Positions 11,119-21,166 of a DNA stretch of 64,000 nucleotides are shown piece after piece. The stretch's first letter is position 1; each line of letters begins with the position of its first letter. The translations under genes and the position numbers were made by a program. The stretch spans positions 16,835,867-16,899,866 of the forward strand of contig OU342630.1 of the NCBI GenBank assembly GCA_910589415.1. Reading direction: 5' to 3'. The DNA comes from Malachius bipustulatus (taxonomy: Eukaryota; Arthropoda; Insecta; Coleoptera; Melyridae). Under the pieces are notes generated by a model. It saw only the letters and a program-made list of their open reading frames with translations, was not told the origin of the DNA and did not search any database.

Positions 11119-11529
11119 ACACAATATAGGTGACATTTCCTTGGGTAGCAAGCGAATGAGGATTGTCTGGAAAACTAGCTGATGCAAATTAACCAATAAG
11201 AAAAGGCGATGTAGCAGCTTTCACACATAATGTTTGCATCCCAAGAAACAGAACGCAGGGCGCAGTAGGTGAGTGGGAGAGACTCGAACATTTTACCAGA
11301 GTACATCAGTACAGGACAATAAAACATTTCCTTGAACGTTACAAAGCTTCTTGAGAATTAGGAACACGTAGCCTAATGCCGGGTTTCTTCCAAATGGATA
11401 CAACAAAAACAAAACAGAGATCAAACTTTTTTGTCGATTTCACAAAAACTGTCGCCGGTGACTCGCTTGCTTTAATGTTTTAAGAAGTCAGTTTTGATGT
11501 GTGTAGGCTTTCACGGTTGGCTTCTATTG
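11119..11529. other. Spacer before the Penelope-like element
   Basis: No clear feature. The last 30 bp (TGTAGGCTTTCACGGTTGGC) may belong to the end of the Penelope-like element but are not repeated on the other side. Confidence 0.4.
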
Positions 11530-11711
11530 AAATCTTAATTTATTTTGGGTTGTTATGCCGTGGTCAATGGAGATTTGCTCCGAACGTTTAGTCTACAGCT
11601 ACGGTAGACATCATCAACGGTTACGTGTGCGCAAGCGATGCTGCCTTTCCTCGTGCTCACTGATAACTGACAGCCCGGGCGCTTCTATTTATAGGATGAT
11701 TATCTGGTGAC
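11530..11711 (-). repeat. Left inverted terminal repeat of the Penelope-like element
   Basis: Its reverse complement aligns with 12676-12855 from GTCACCAG through the hammerhead motif to the end. It also reads CCTATAAATAGAAGC, a possible TATA box, where the right copy has CCTAGAAATAGAAGC. Confidence 0.78.
11579..11622 (-). ncRNA. Degenerate hammerhead ribozyme motif (Penelope type)
   Basis: On the minus strand: TTGATGA (consensus CTGANGA), one extra T, a 6-bp helix II GTCTAC/GTAGAC, then TAAA in place of GAAA and ACGTT. Both strictly conserved core segments carry a change, so cleavage activity is unlikely. The right-hand copy differs at other positions, and together they imply an intact ancestor. 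Confidence 0.5.
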
Positions 11712-11742
11712 AATTGGCTTTTTTTTTTGTATCATTTTGTGA

Positions 11743-12590
11743 ATCATCTGGAAGCATGGGCAGCAGGCCTTGAAGGAATTTCTTCACCATATCAACAGCA
11801 TTCATCCCCGTATTCAGTTCACGATGGAAATAGAACAGGATGGAAAACTAACGTTTCTTGATGTCCTCGTTAACAGGAATGAAAATAGCAGCTTGTGGCA
11901 CAGGGTCTACCGAAAATCAACACACATAGGTCGGTATTTACACAAAAACTCTCCAGGCCAAAAACAAGCAGTAATAAAAACCCTGGTGAATCTTGCATCC
12001 AGAATTTGCCAGACACAACACCTCCAAGAAGAGCTAGCCCACCTAGATAATACATTGCGTGCGAATGGCTACACCGCTCAAGAAATCAGCAGAGTCTTAC
12101 GATCCAGAGCACAACATCCTCCGACACCCACTGAACAACCACCAAGTGTTTTGGGAGCTGCATTTCTCCCTTACATCAAGAACGTCACCGATCAAATCAG
12201 TAAACTCCTGCAGCGCCACGACGTCAAAACCATCTTTAAACCTACACAGCAAGCTCGCAATATTCTTCGTTCAGCTAAAAGCCCCATTGATCCACACTCT
12301 TCCGCTGGAGTTATTAGAATACCTTGCTCCTGTGGTGCTGTACTCGTATACATAGGAACCAGGCAGACAAGGCAGCTGCCGCGGAGCGCATCGTGCTTCA
12401 GGATCAGGATGATCACGCCATATTCTTTGAAAAAAAAACGAAAGTCATGTCCACCACTTCACAATATTACACCCGACTACATCGTGAAGCAATAATTGAA
12501 ATTTACAAATATCCAAATAATTTTATTAGGCAGGAGAAAGGAATGAAACTGCGGAGGATTTGGTATCCGGCATTCGTCAGACCAAAATGA
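11743..12590 (+). pseudogene. Penelope-like RT thumb / GIY-YIG endonuclease remnant
   Basis: The frame opens after a stop at 11740-11742 and reads IIWKHGQQALKEFLHHINSI, then IQFTMEIEQDGKLTFLDVLV and VYRKSTHIGRYLHKNSPGQK, the signature run following the RT core in Penelope-like proteins. The C-terminal part has IPCSCGAVLVYIG, the start of the GIY-YIG nuclease. A frameshift between about 12350 and 12400 moves the rest to another frame (AERIVLQDQDDHAIFFEKK, REAIIEIYKYPNNF, LRRIWYPAF). Lack of the catalytic RT domain, the frameshift and the missing 5' half make it a pseudogene. Confidence 0.82.
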
Positions 12591-12675
12591 GTCATCGTCT
12601 CACTCAGAAATCCATTATATCATCGGAGAGACCGGCTGTTGCTGTGGTAGAGATAGCCAGTGGAAGGGATATGAC

Positions 12676-12855
12676 GTCACCAGGTAATCACCCTAGAAAT
12701 AGAAGCGCTTTTCCGGCCGCGCAGTAAGTTATCAGTGAATACGAGCTTGCTCACACGTAAACGCTGGTGATGTCTACCATAATGACTGTAGACGAAACGT
12801 TCGGGGAGAAATGTCCATGGACCATGGCACAACAGCCCGTAATCAACTTAGATTT
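12676..12855 (+). repeat. Right inverted terminal repeat of the Penelope-like element
   Basis: Runs from GTCACCAGGTAATCA to CTTAGATTT and mirrors the left repeat, with scattered substitutions and one short stretch (TTTTCCGGCCGC) that differs. Confidence 0.78.
12760..12804 (+). ncRNA. Hammerhead ribozyme motif in the right terminal repeat
   Basis: CTGGTGA (one change from CTGATGA), an extra T, helix II GTCTAC/GTAGAC, an intact GAAA, then ACGTT. The ACGT after the core is self-complementary, so helix III could form between two molecules, as proposed for dimeric hammerheads of retroelements. Helix I is only 2-3 bp here. The A-to-G change in the core probably lowers or removes activity. Confidence 0.5.
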
Positions 12856-14689
12856 AAAAAGTCAGTTTTTTTGTGATTGAAAGCAAAACTTTAGTTTCTG
12901 TTTTGTTTTTGTTGTGCCGGTTTAGTAGTATCCCGGCATAATAAATAGACCAATAAGTCAAAAACTATTGATTTTAGATACATAGTGACATGACTGTTGA
13001 AAATTATTATTTCCACTTGAAAAAATCAACAAAAATTAATCTTTTTGTAAAAAAGGCAGCATCTTTGTGGTGTCTTTTGAAGTAAATGAATGTCACTTGA
13101 TTTGAAAATCAAAAAACGTACAGAGCTTTGTATTTCGAGAAACTGTGTGACATTATTTCCATTTTGAAAATATTAAACATAATAATTTGAAAACTCAACT
13201 ATAAGGAACAACTTTTATTTGAATTTGTCTTTTGTATCACTTGTAGTTTTTGGTCTTAAATCGTAAATAACCCACCCTTTATTTCTTTTGAAATTCCTAA
13301 CCCAAAACATTTTTGAATATTTCAGTATATTCGGGATGTTGAATACTCGATAAACAGGCGAGCCATTTCATATTTTTTTTTATCAAAAATTAACAGAGGT
13401 TTTTTAAATGATGGTACAATTTTATACTCCTCAAAAGCTGCTCCTCTCATACAAGGCTTAAATCTTAACATTCTTGGGGAACTGTTCACATGTTTGGAGC
13501 TTAGCACCTAAACATACGCTGAGATTACATCCAGAAAAAAAGCCATCCATTTGACCAGGGACTCCATTTTGACAAAAAATTTAGATTAGTCTTGAACATC
13601 GAAGAAAAGTAGTTGACCTAAACCTTTAAGCGATATTTTTATTGGAAGTGTTCAAGAAGTGTCCCGTTTGATCCTAGAACGACGCCGGGCAGAAATGTAC
13701 GTCGAGCTGCAATAGGTCCTCTCTATTAGTTTCAGCTCGTTACAACACGTCGTACCACCTTATTTTCAGATTTCCATCATGTATAATAGAATCGCATCAT
13801 TTTGGAATAGCATTCCAACGGGTATGTTTCCCGAGGAATATAACCACAACGATTGAAAGTAAATGTGAATCGAAATCTCCTCTCATGCACCGCTCCCAGA
13901 GCGTCATAGGGAATCCCCTGGCAGTGCATGTGCATTTTCAATATGAAGAAAAAAAAACAAGGCAGACGTTGATATTATAGAATTTTCAAAGCAGGAATGA
14001 CTGGGCGTGAGGTGGAGAGTTTGAAAAGTCATCTGATATCAGTTTTTACAGCCCTTATTCACTATTCACTACATACCATGTGAGTATTGGATTTTTATAC
14101 AGAGACGAATTGCAATTCATAGCTTCTATGGTAAATTGTTTAAATGGGATTCTTGGTAACAAAACCTCATTAGAAAACCAATAATAAATTAGGTAGGTAG
14201 ATGTCTATGGTAACTCTTTGAAATAGAGCCTAACAATTTTTTTACCGATGGATAAATGTTCAGTATTCGACATAATCGTACAGGGCAATTTGCCCATGTC
14301 GGTAAAGAGACTCATCAGTATTTGCATGGTGTAGAAGAACGAAGAACAATAATTATTATCACAGAAGTTGACGAATGAGCAAGACAATTCGGAAAAGTCA
14401 ATGTATTTTAATCTTAAATTGACACCGAATAAAAATCGATGGAAAGTAAAGGATTACAGGAATAATAGGAGGGTAGGTATAAGGTATTTGTGACCAGAAA
14501 CCATATCATGCCTCTTTCTTCTGGAGTTATATCAGTTTTAATCTAAATTTCTAATGATTGATTTGAAGGGATTGTTGTCCTGAATGAACTTGGGTATGTT
14601 TAGCTCGATTATTTACTTTATCTGCTCACAAAACAAACATCGTTAATCATTAATAGCCCAACGTCATGTCTCAGCATCTCCTCCAATAA
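12856..14689. other. Non-coding stretch, nothing firmly recognised
   Basis: Mostly AT-rich. A part with higher GC (about 13660-13930) has no convincing frame or splice pair. Confidence 0.45.
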
Positions 14690-15004
14690 GTCATTACTTG
14701 CGAAACAGCTATAATAGTAAGTCAGTACAGAACCGCCCTGCCCTGACCATCGTCCTGGGAAGCGGTCACGTGTCCGCACTCGAACCCAACCCAACCATAC
14801 TCGAACGTGAACCGCGAGGGAATCCTCCGATCCTCGCGTGTATCAGAGCACCATCCGAGTCTAGATACGGGCGCCTGGCACAAGCGATAATAATAAAAGA
14901 GTCCACGAAGCACGTGAACCATCACCGTAAAAGCTGGTCCTGGGGAAAGGAACTAGCACTATCTACAACTTGCCGGTCACGGCTCGGCTGGTCATCGTAA
15001 TATC
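14690..15004 (+). promoter_or_regulatory. GC-rich putative promoter region of a host gene
   Basis: An abrupt GC- and CpG-rich island in AT-rich surroundings, with CACGTG and CACGTG-like E-box sequences. It has no TATA box at the expected place and ends in an initiator (TATCAGTG, 15001-15008). Open frames here lack protein character. Reading it as the promoter of the downstream exon is inference from composition and position. Confidence 0.4.
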
Positions 15005-15314
15005 AGTGCTCACCTAGCTCTTGTACGCGGTGCATGGCCAGCTGATTGCCGATCTATAACGAACGCGCCGCAGGTGCCATCGCCGTACTCTATCCTCCTC
15101 CGTGTCCCGTCCTGTCAGAGTTCGCAAACTGGGTCTTCTAAGTATCCGCGGCGTCGTGCGTGTGTGTGACTCGGTGGTGCAGGAAGAAGTCAGGAACTTG
15201 GCCGGGCAAAAGTTCTCCAAGAGCTGCACTCCAGGAAGGAGAAGGTGGCTCAAGGATTTATTTCAAGGAGCAACCTGAAGGAAGCAACCACGGTAGCTTC
15301 TTCGATTAGTTTAA
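15005..15314 (+). other. Probable non-coding first exon (5' UTR) of a host gene
   Basis: GC-rich stretch running from an initiator-like TCAGTG to a good splice donor (TTTAA|GTGAGT, donor at 15315). It contains only a very short upstream frame at 15033 (ATGGCCAGCTGA) and no long frame on the plus strand. The composition drops to very AT-rich right after the donor, as at an exon/intron border. The gene is not identifiable; the next exon could be far downstream. A minus-strand frame overlaps it but has no known motif. Confidence 0.45.
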
Positions 15315-15320
15315 GTGAGT
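15315..15320 (+). other. Candidate splice donor GTGAGT
   Basis: GTGAGT matches the metazoan donor consensus and coincides with the end of the GC-rich exon-like block. Confidence 0.45.
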
Positions 15321-15743
15321 CGATTGTAATTATTATTTTAATTTGAGTTTTCATCAGAAGTGATCATCTAATTAATGATGAAACAATACACTATGTAGAT
15401 TGTTTCTAATCATGACGTTAGTTACAATTAGATAGCAATATGGAAAACGTTAACTCTTTTAAAATACCTAACATAATCATTATTCTAAAGACTAAAATCA
15501 AAGATAATAATTATTGATTCATACGGTGATTGCGAAAGACAACATGATTTTGCATTAAACAACAGGACTTGCTCCAAACTGCAAGTAATAAATTATTATC
15601 CTTATTATTATAATAGGAAAGTAAGAAATTTGATAAAATAATTTACCACATTAATTTGTGGCAATTTAAAATAATAATAGTTTTCAAAACTTAAGTAACA
15701 ATAAAGTTTAAAATCAAATAGGTAACTATAAATAATTCAACGG

Positions 15744-15876
15744 TGGAAAACAATAACATTTTCTGAACGACACATTTGCCCTAATGGTATGGTAAAGACA
15801 GAGACATCGATGTTTCAATGGTTATTTGCATATCATCAGTCTGACACTTATTATTATTATTATTATATCAATTTGT
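15744..15876 (+). mobile_element. Short tailed retro-insertion carrying an antisense hammerhead
   Basis: About 130 bp sharing roughly 100 bp with the insertion at 25.2 kb (ACAATAAC...TTTCTGAACGACACA...GAGACATCGATGTTTCAATG). It ends in a (TTA)n tract. TTCAACGG occurs on both sides (15736-15743 and 15877-15884) as a likely target duplication, with similar but imperfect bases beyond. The hammerhead lies on the opposite strand to the tail. Confidence 0.6.
15797..15847 (-). ncRNA. Hammerhead ribozyme motif (family R2, copy 1)
   Basis: Minus strand: helix I TCAGA/TCTG, CTGATGA, a short helix II around ATG/CAT, GAAA, then ACATCGATGT followed by C as the cleavage nucleotide. Helix III, ACATCGATGT, is a perfect palindrome, which suits a dimeric ribozyme. 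Core residues are intact; helix II is weaker than in the 25.25 kb copy. Confidence 0.6.
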
Positions 15877-16785
15877 TTCAACGGCGAAATCTTTGAAGTA
15901 TCTTTTCTAATAAAAATAATTCTAATTAATTGATACTTTGACAGTTCAAGAAATGTGGAAAAAAATTTTCATATTATATTTGAAGATTAAATTCTGCTGA
16001 GGGGTCTCTAGTCGGTATCTAAGTATAAATAGGTAAATAAATAAAAAACAAAATGTGGTTAAATGAAATCAAATTAATCCCAAAATAATTACGAGGCAAG
16101 AGAACTTTTCAGTTTAATATTTTCGAGAATATTTTAACTACCTACCTAAGTAACTGAATATAGGCATGTACCTACAAAAAGAAGGACCAAAGTTAACATT
16201 TTCTTGTAAATGGAATTTTAAATGTAATATTCAAAAGCATAATGGCCTTTGAATTATTATTTATAATATTTTTAATTTTAATATTATTTAGGTATAACAA
16301 TAATTATTATCATTTATTTTTTCAAGAAATTAAATTGAACATATACTAACTAGTAATATATGTTTGCCGGGAATACTTATTTTATATGAAGTACATAATA
16401 GCTTTAGCAACATTTTGAAGTTACCAGTAATCTAACCGGTTAAAGCAGTAAAGTAAGTCTTTGTCAGTCTTTGTAACTGTCACTGTGTGAACTCGAACTC
16501 AAGTCTCATTACCATGAATATTTTTTCTCTTCCATTCAAACTTTAATATATCAATGCTATAGGTTAATTTTCGCTAAGCGAAAATTATTACTAGAGTGTC
16601 CATAATTCCATAATTCTAAATACCGCGTTTCACTCTTTAAAATTAAAAAAAAAAAAAAACTATCCAGGTACATGTCGCAGGTAACGCATCGCACTACTTA
16701 GTAACATGGCATATATTGAGTTTTATTAGATATAGAAGGAAGCATTTTTTCTCATGCTGACCAAATTTTTTACTTGGTAGCTCAA
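15877..16785. other. AT-rich intron-like DNA, nothing recognised
   Basis: No frame or repeat that I can support. Confidence 0.5.
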
Positions 16786-16789
16786 AGTT

Positions 16790-17300
16790 ACCGCACACCT
16801 TGTTATAATTTGTTCAAAATAATTTTAGTTGATAGAGTTTATAAGCTGGTACAGTCTTGATTTTTCAGATTTCTTAGTTACATGGTGTAAAGTTATAGAG
16901 AGGGAGACATTATCATTGACTCTAGGAGCTTATAATATTATTTTATATATTCACTTATAAGGGAAAAAAATCCCTTGAAAACTTCCAGTACCCTTTTGAA
17001 GACCTCTCCGATGATACCCCATGCAATGAGGCGCATGAAAAATAACTTGATGACTAAATACAGCGGTTGTAGAAAAAATTGTTAGGGTTTTTCGTGTTAA
17101 AAATAATAATCGTTGGAATAGTTTATAAAGTGGTGCTATTTAATTTTTTTCGGATTTTTGAATCACATAGTTGAAAAGTTAGACGACGATGGGATCCTAT
17201 GTGCAAAAAATATTCATTAAGAGGAAAAATTAGTTGAAAATCTCATTCTGTATATTCCATTTTTGAAAGTCCTTGGTGGTGCCGGTCGTAATATCTCATA
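16790..17300. repeat. Two diverged direct repeats of about 265 bp
   Basis: The block containing ATAGAGTTTATAAGCTGG, TTTCTTAGTTACATGG and TTTTGAAGACCT (16800-17050) recurs in diverged form as ATAGTTTATAAAGTGG, TTTGAATCACATAG and TTTTTGAAAGTCCT (17100-17300). An old tandem duplication or part of a larger decayed repeat. Confidence 0.45.
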
Positions 17301-17470
17301 AGGTGCGCGGAAAAGTTTTGATTTTAACCCTCATTTGTGTGCATATACATATAAAAAACTATGATGGTGTTTCACACAAGGCAACTGCTAATTTCATCAG
17401 TATGATCATTTCCATCATTCACCTATTATGAAAAGATGGCGGAGATATGAGGCTCTGGCAAGCATACATA

Positions 17471-18143
17471 CAGTATGTCCCCGGATCGACTTTAAAAGAG
17501 GAAAAACTTTTTTGTTTTTGATTTCTCAGAAAATTTCACTCTTGACGATCTGGCCTGCTTGATTTCAAATTCCCAAAACAAAAGTTACTTTTTAGGGAAC
17601 TCGAACGGTTCTTGAGATAATATAATTTTTCTTTAATAATTGGAATTTTTTTCATATTATGTAATTTCATTTTTTCTGAAGAAATTCAAATAATCGTAAC
17701 ATGAAATGAAATTCTCAAAAAGGACAACTATTAATTTTCGATTCGAATAATGCTCCTCCTTTTCCTGCACATATTTCAATGCGAGCTTTCCCAGTTCCGT
17801 AACATTGAATTAGATAAATTCTTTGTTGTAAAGTCAACATTATAGCATACAGTAGATTAAGATTTGCAGTTCAATTGATTTGTTAGATTTGACAACTGCT
17901 GTCAGTGTTGTTTTTCAATGAAATCATCTTACCAAGCTTACGTCTAAAAATTACGAAAAAAAATTTAAGTCCAATTATTGAAGAAAAATTATATTATCTC
18001 AAGAACCGTTCGAGTAACCTACAAAGTAACTTTTGTTTTGGCGATTTGAAATTAAGCAGGCCAGATCATCAAGAGTGAAATTTTCTGAGAAATCAAAAAC
18101 AAAGAAGTTTTTCCTCTTTTAAAGTCGATCCGGGGACATACTG
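17471..18143. mobile_element. Foldback/MITE element 3 (CAGTATGTCCCCGG ends)
   Basis: The ends CAGTATGTCCCCGGATCGAC and its inverse, flanked by TA, enclose arms of about 190 bp (CTTTTAAAGTCGATCC, AAAACAAAAGTTAC, GAACGGTTCTTGAGATAATA). No transposase. The GTCCCCGGAT near the tip resembles the elements at 29.1 and 61.2 kb. Confidence 0.88.
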
Positions 18144-18147
18144 TATA

Positions 18148-19032
18148 CAGGGTGGGAATTTTTTGTACTACCCCTCATTGGGATCTCCTAAACGCTAAGA
18201 GATACAGGGTCAGTTAAATTAGAGAAAAGCTGCTCTATTTTGTGGCCATCTCGAATCCGTCGAGACATAAAAGATATCTGGGACCGTTCCTGAAATATCC
18301 TGAAAAAAACTGAAAAATCGAAATTTCTTATTTTCGTCATATCTTTTTTATTATTGGAAATTAATAAATAATTGTTTGTAGGCTAGCCGTTAAGAGGCTA
18401 TCCATCTGACATATCAAAAAATTTTAAAGCCAACTAGATGCCAGAGTATTAATAGTTAACTTTTGTTTTTCTTGTGGCCGCCATATTGGATTTTCCTGTC
18501 ATTCTGTATTAAAAAAATTAAGAAAACCAAAAATCTAACACATTAAAAAAAATCTTGTAAATTTTCTCCTTTTTTAGAAAAAAAAAACTTTTCTTAACCG
18601 AATATCATGAATAACCATAAGTCAAGCAATGTCCCGTCATATTGCGACGTCACACGACGTCATTTGGTGATAAAATTTTCTTTTTGTTTTTGGAAAAAGA
18701 ATAAGAAAATTTCGAAATTTTTTTAATGTAAAAGATTTTTGGCTTCCTTAAATTTTTTAATACAGAATGACATGATAATCCAATATGGCAGCCCGATGGC
18801 AGCCATGAGAAAAACAAAAGTTGACTATGAATACTCGAGATCTAGTTTGCTTTGAAAATTTTTGAAATGTCAGATGGATAACTCTTGACGTCCTATATAT
18901 GCTACAAAATGTCTTGTATGTCTTGACGGATTCAAGATGGCCACAAAATAGAGCAGCTTTTCTCTAAACTAACGGACCTCTTAGCGTTTAGGACATCCCA
19001 ATGGGTAGCAGGTACAATAAATTCCCAGCCTG
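18148..19032. mobile_element. Foldback/MITE element 4, abutting element 3
   Basis: Starts CAGGGTGGGAATTTTTTGTA and ends with a diverged inverse. Arms of more than 300 bp include GAGAAAAGCTGCTCTATTTT and an inner block around CCGCCATATTGGATT. It is joined to element 3 through TATA (18144-18147). A fragment of the same family lies at about 62.3 kb. Confidence 0.85.
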
Positions 19033-19199
19033 TATATTAATTTCTCTGGAGGCATAATGAGAGACATATTTTTTTGGGGGGATTTTTAGTCACATGGCTG
19101 TGTTATAATAATAACATATACACGGCAATAATAATTATTCGATTCTAAAATTATTGTTTTTCCCTGACAATAAATTAATATTTATATAAGTACATCAAA

Positions 19200-19560
19200 T
19201 CTTTATTATTGCGAAAAAATTTAAAGAAAGATTCTATAGTCATAAATAAGTCAAATTTTCCCATTAATAAACGTGTGTCCGCAAATGCACCGGTTTTGAG
19301 ATACAGGACGTCACAAAATATTATTTTTCCAATTTTTTGAAGATATCTCGGGAACCGTATGATATCTTATAGAACTTATCATTTTGATATTAGCTAATTT
19401 TTTAATGATACCTATTTTTTATATACAAGCCAGTGGCGGAGATTTTAGGGTTGCGTTGTTTTATTTTGCCCCTAATATCTACGACACTGGGCATATTGAC
19501 ATACTCTTCATGCTGAATTTGCATTTATGTTGGCATTTTATGTTCTGGTTGAGTTATTTT
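19200..19560. repeat. Half of a foldback element (family of 20.1 and 53.6 kb)
   Basis: Contains the arm GTCCGCAAATGCACCGG, AGATATCTCGGGAACCG and GGCGGAGATTTTAGGGTTG but not its inverted partner within the usual distance. Adjacent to a fuller copy at 20.1 kb, so probably an older truncated insertion. Confidence 0.6.
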
Positions 19561-20099
19561 AATTGTTAAAGTGACTAAAAAGCTATAATAATAATTATTT
19601 TAATCCTTGTATGAAATTTCTACACAGTATTAGTATCATAAAATGAGCTTTATGTGAAGAGTATCTGCTTAAAGTATCTAAACAAAATATTAATAAAATC
19701 CTTAAAATAACACTGTTAGAAATCCTGTGTCTAAGTACCCCTATATCCGGTCGTAAAATGTACTATACTTAATATTTATTACAAAATACGCCAAGGTAGC
19801 ATACTGAAGTCATTCTGTGGAAAAATTACTTTTCTTTGCGGAAAATGCAGAGAATGTTTTTCATTTTTCCCCGAATGTGATAGGTTTATGGTTCCTTTGA
19901 TTGATCACGGAAGAAGATAGCTCTATAGGGGTGATGATGCGCATTAAAAGAGGATAGAGAATCTGTATGTTGTCATGTTGATAGGAAAATTAGCAAATAG
20001 ACAACAATTTGTAACTTGTGTCACGACTTGTGTCACCACAAATATAATAATTAAAAATTGCTAGGTTGGACAACATCGCTAGCTAGTAATTCTACTGGG

Positions 20100-20860
20100 A
20101 TATTATCGCCTATTATCTGAAAATGCACTGTTTTTGAGATACAGGTTGTAAAAACAAATATTTTTCCCGTTTTTCGAAGATATCTAGAGGAGTGTTTGAG
20201 ATACAAAACTCAACTTTTGTGTGCATGTCGTGTCAGTGATATTGGAAACTTTTTAATACCAGTTAATTTTTTTCGTGTGCCATTGGCGGAGATTTTATGA
20301 TTGAGCGAACTGCTTTGCCCTTCAATTTCCGACACATGTTTGGAAAAATCTAAAAGGAACTTTTCATCCTAAATGGCCGTTTGTCTTATAAACGGTTCAC
20401 GTTATAAATGTGCGGTTTTAAAATGTAAATTTTCGCAGTGTCGTAATAATTGGGGACAAAACACTGAACGCAACCCTAAAACCTCCGCCGCTGGCATATG
20501 AAAAAAAAATTGGTAGCTTTAAAAAAGTAGCGAATATCAATGGCAAGATGTGTACAAAAGTCGAACTCTGTACCTCAAAAGTTCCTGAATTATCAAATTT
20601 ATGTTTTCAACCCTTACTTCGTAGAATCTCTACATACTTATTGATTATGAATAAAACACTAATGTTTTTTAAAAAATTCTACTGTATATTGATGGATGAT
20701 AGAAACGTTAAACGTCTGAAGATGGTACCTGAATTATCACCAAAAAACTGGAAAAAAGTCTTTTTTTGACACCCTGTATCTCACAAAAGGGGCATTTGCG
20801 GACCCACGTAGATATGGACTCTTTTCGTTAGAATGAGCCAAGGAAGAATCCCCTAAAATT
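20100..20860. mobile_element. Foldback element of the 53.6-kb family, with a nested insertion
   Basis: The left arm (AAAATGCACTGTTTTTGAGA, GGCGGAGATTTTATG) and right arm (CCTAAAACCTCCGCC, GACACCCTGTATCTC, GGGGCATTTGCGGAC) are inverted relative to each other, as in the copy at 53.6 kb. A 132-bp piece with its own target duplication interrupts the right arm. Confidence 0.75.
20596..20727 (-). mobile_element. 132-bp retro-insertion with 12-bp target duplication
   Basis: CCTGAATTATCA stands on both sides (20584-20595 and 20728-20739), and the foldback arm is continuous when the insert is removed. The insert's minus strand matches the sequence following the hammerhead at 52.1 kb (ACGTTTCTATCATC, AATATACAGTAGAATTTT, TTATTCATAATCAATAA). 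Next to it, on the plus strand, lies ACGTCTGAAGATG, the 5' half of that same hammerhead. The insert is thus a rearranged, 5'-inverted copy of the 52-kb repeat. Long target duplication implies LINE-type target-primed insertion. Confidence 0.7.
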
Positions 20861-20892
20861 TTTATCACTTAGTTAGGATAACCATACATATG

Positions 20893-21166
20893 GCTTGTCC
20901 AGTGAGTGTTGTCCGATGAGATTTTACACTGCTCCTGATTATAAACGATTTGATTTTTTATGTTTTAATTCGTACAATTATAATAATTGATTTATATTAT
21001 AATTATAATATTTATTATTAATATAATATAAATATTATAATACAATAATTGATTTGATTCGTACAATTATAATAATTAGAATTAGTACGAATTAAAACAT
21101 AAAAAATCAAATCGTTTATAGTCAGGATCAGTGTGGCATCTCACCGGACAACACTCAGTAGACAAG
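20893..21166. mobile_element. Near-perfect palindromic MITE (GCTTGTCCAGTGAGTGTTGTCC)
   Basis: GCTTGTCCAGTGAGTGTTG at the left is inverted at the right as CAACACTCAGTAGACAAGC. Nearly all of the 274 bp folds back, including AATCAAATCGTTTATA and GTACGAATTAAAACATAA. The centre is pure A/T. Confidence 0.88.

Larger units (their letters stand above)
11530..12855 (+). mobile_element. Penelope-like retroelement, truncated, with inverted terminal repeats
   Basis: A remnant of the RT C-terminus and GIY-YIG endonuclease is enclosed by inverted repeats of about 180 bp (11530-11711 and 12676-12855). Penelope-like elements are known to carry terminal repeats in direct or inverted orientation and hammerhead motifs within them; both are seen here. 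The RT catalytic core is missing and the frame is broken, so it is inactive. Confidence 0.8.

Noticed and set aside
17370..17410. Minus-strand CTGATGA followed by GAAA as a hammerhead
   Set aside because: The 20 bases between the two motifs cannot pair as helix II, and flanking helices are absent.
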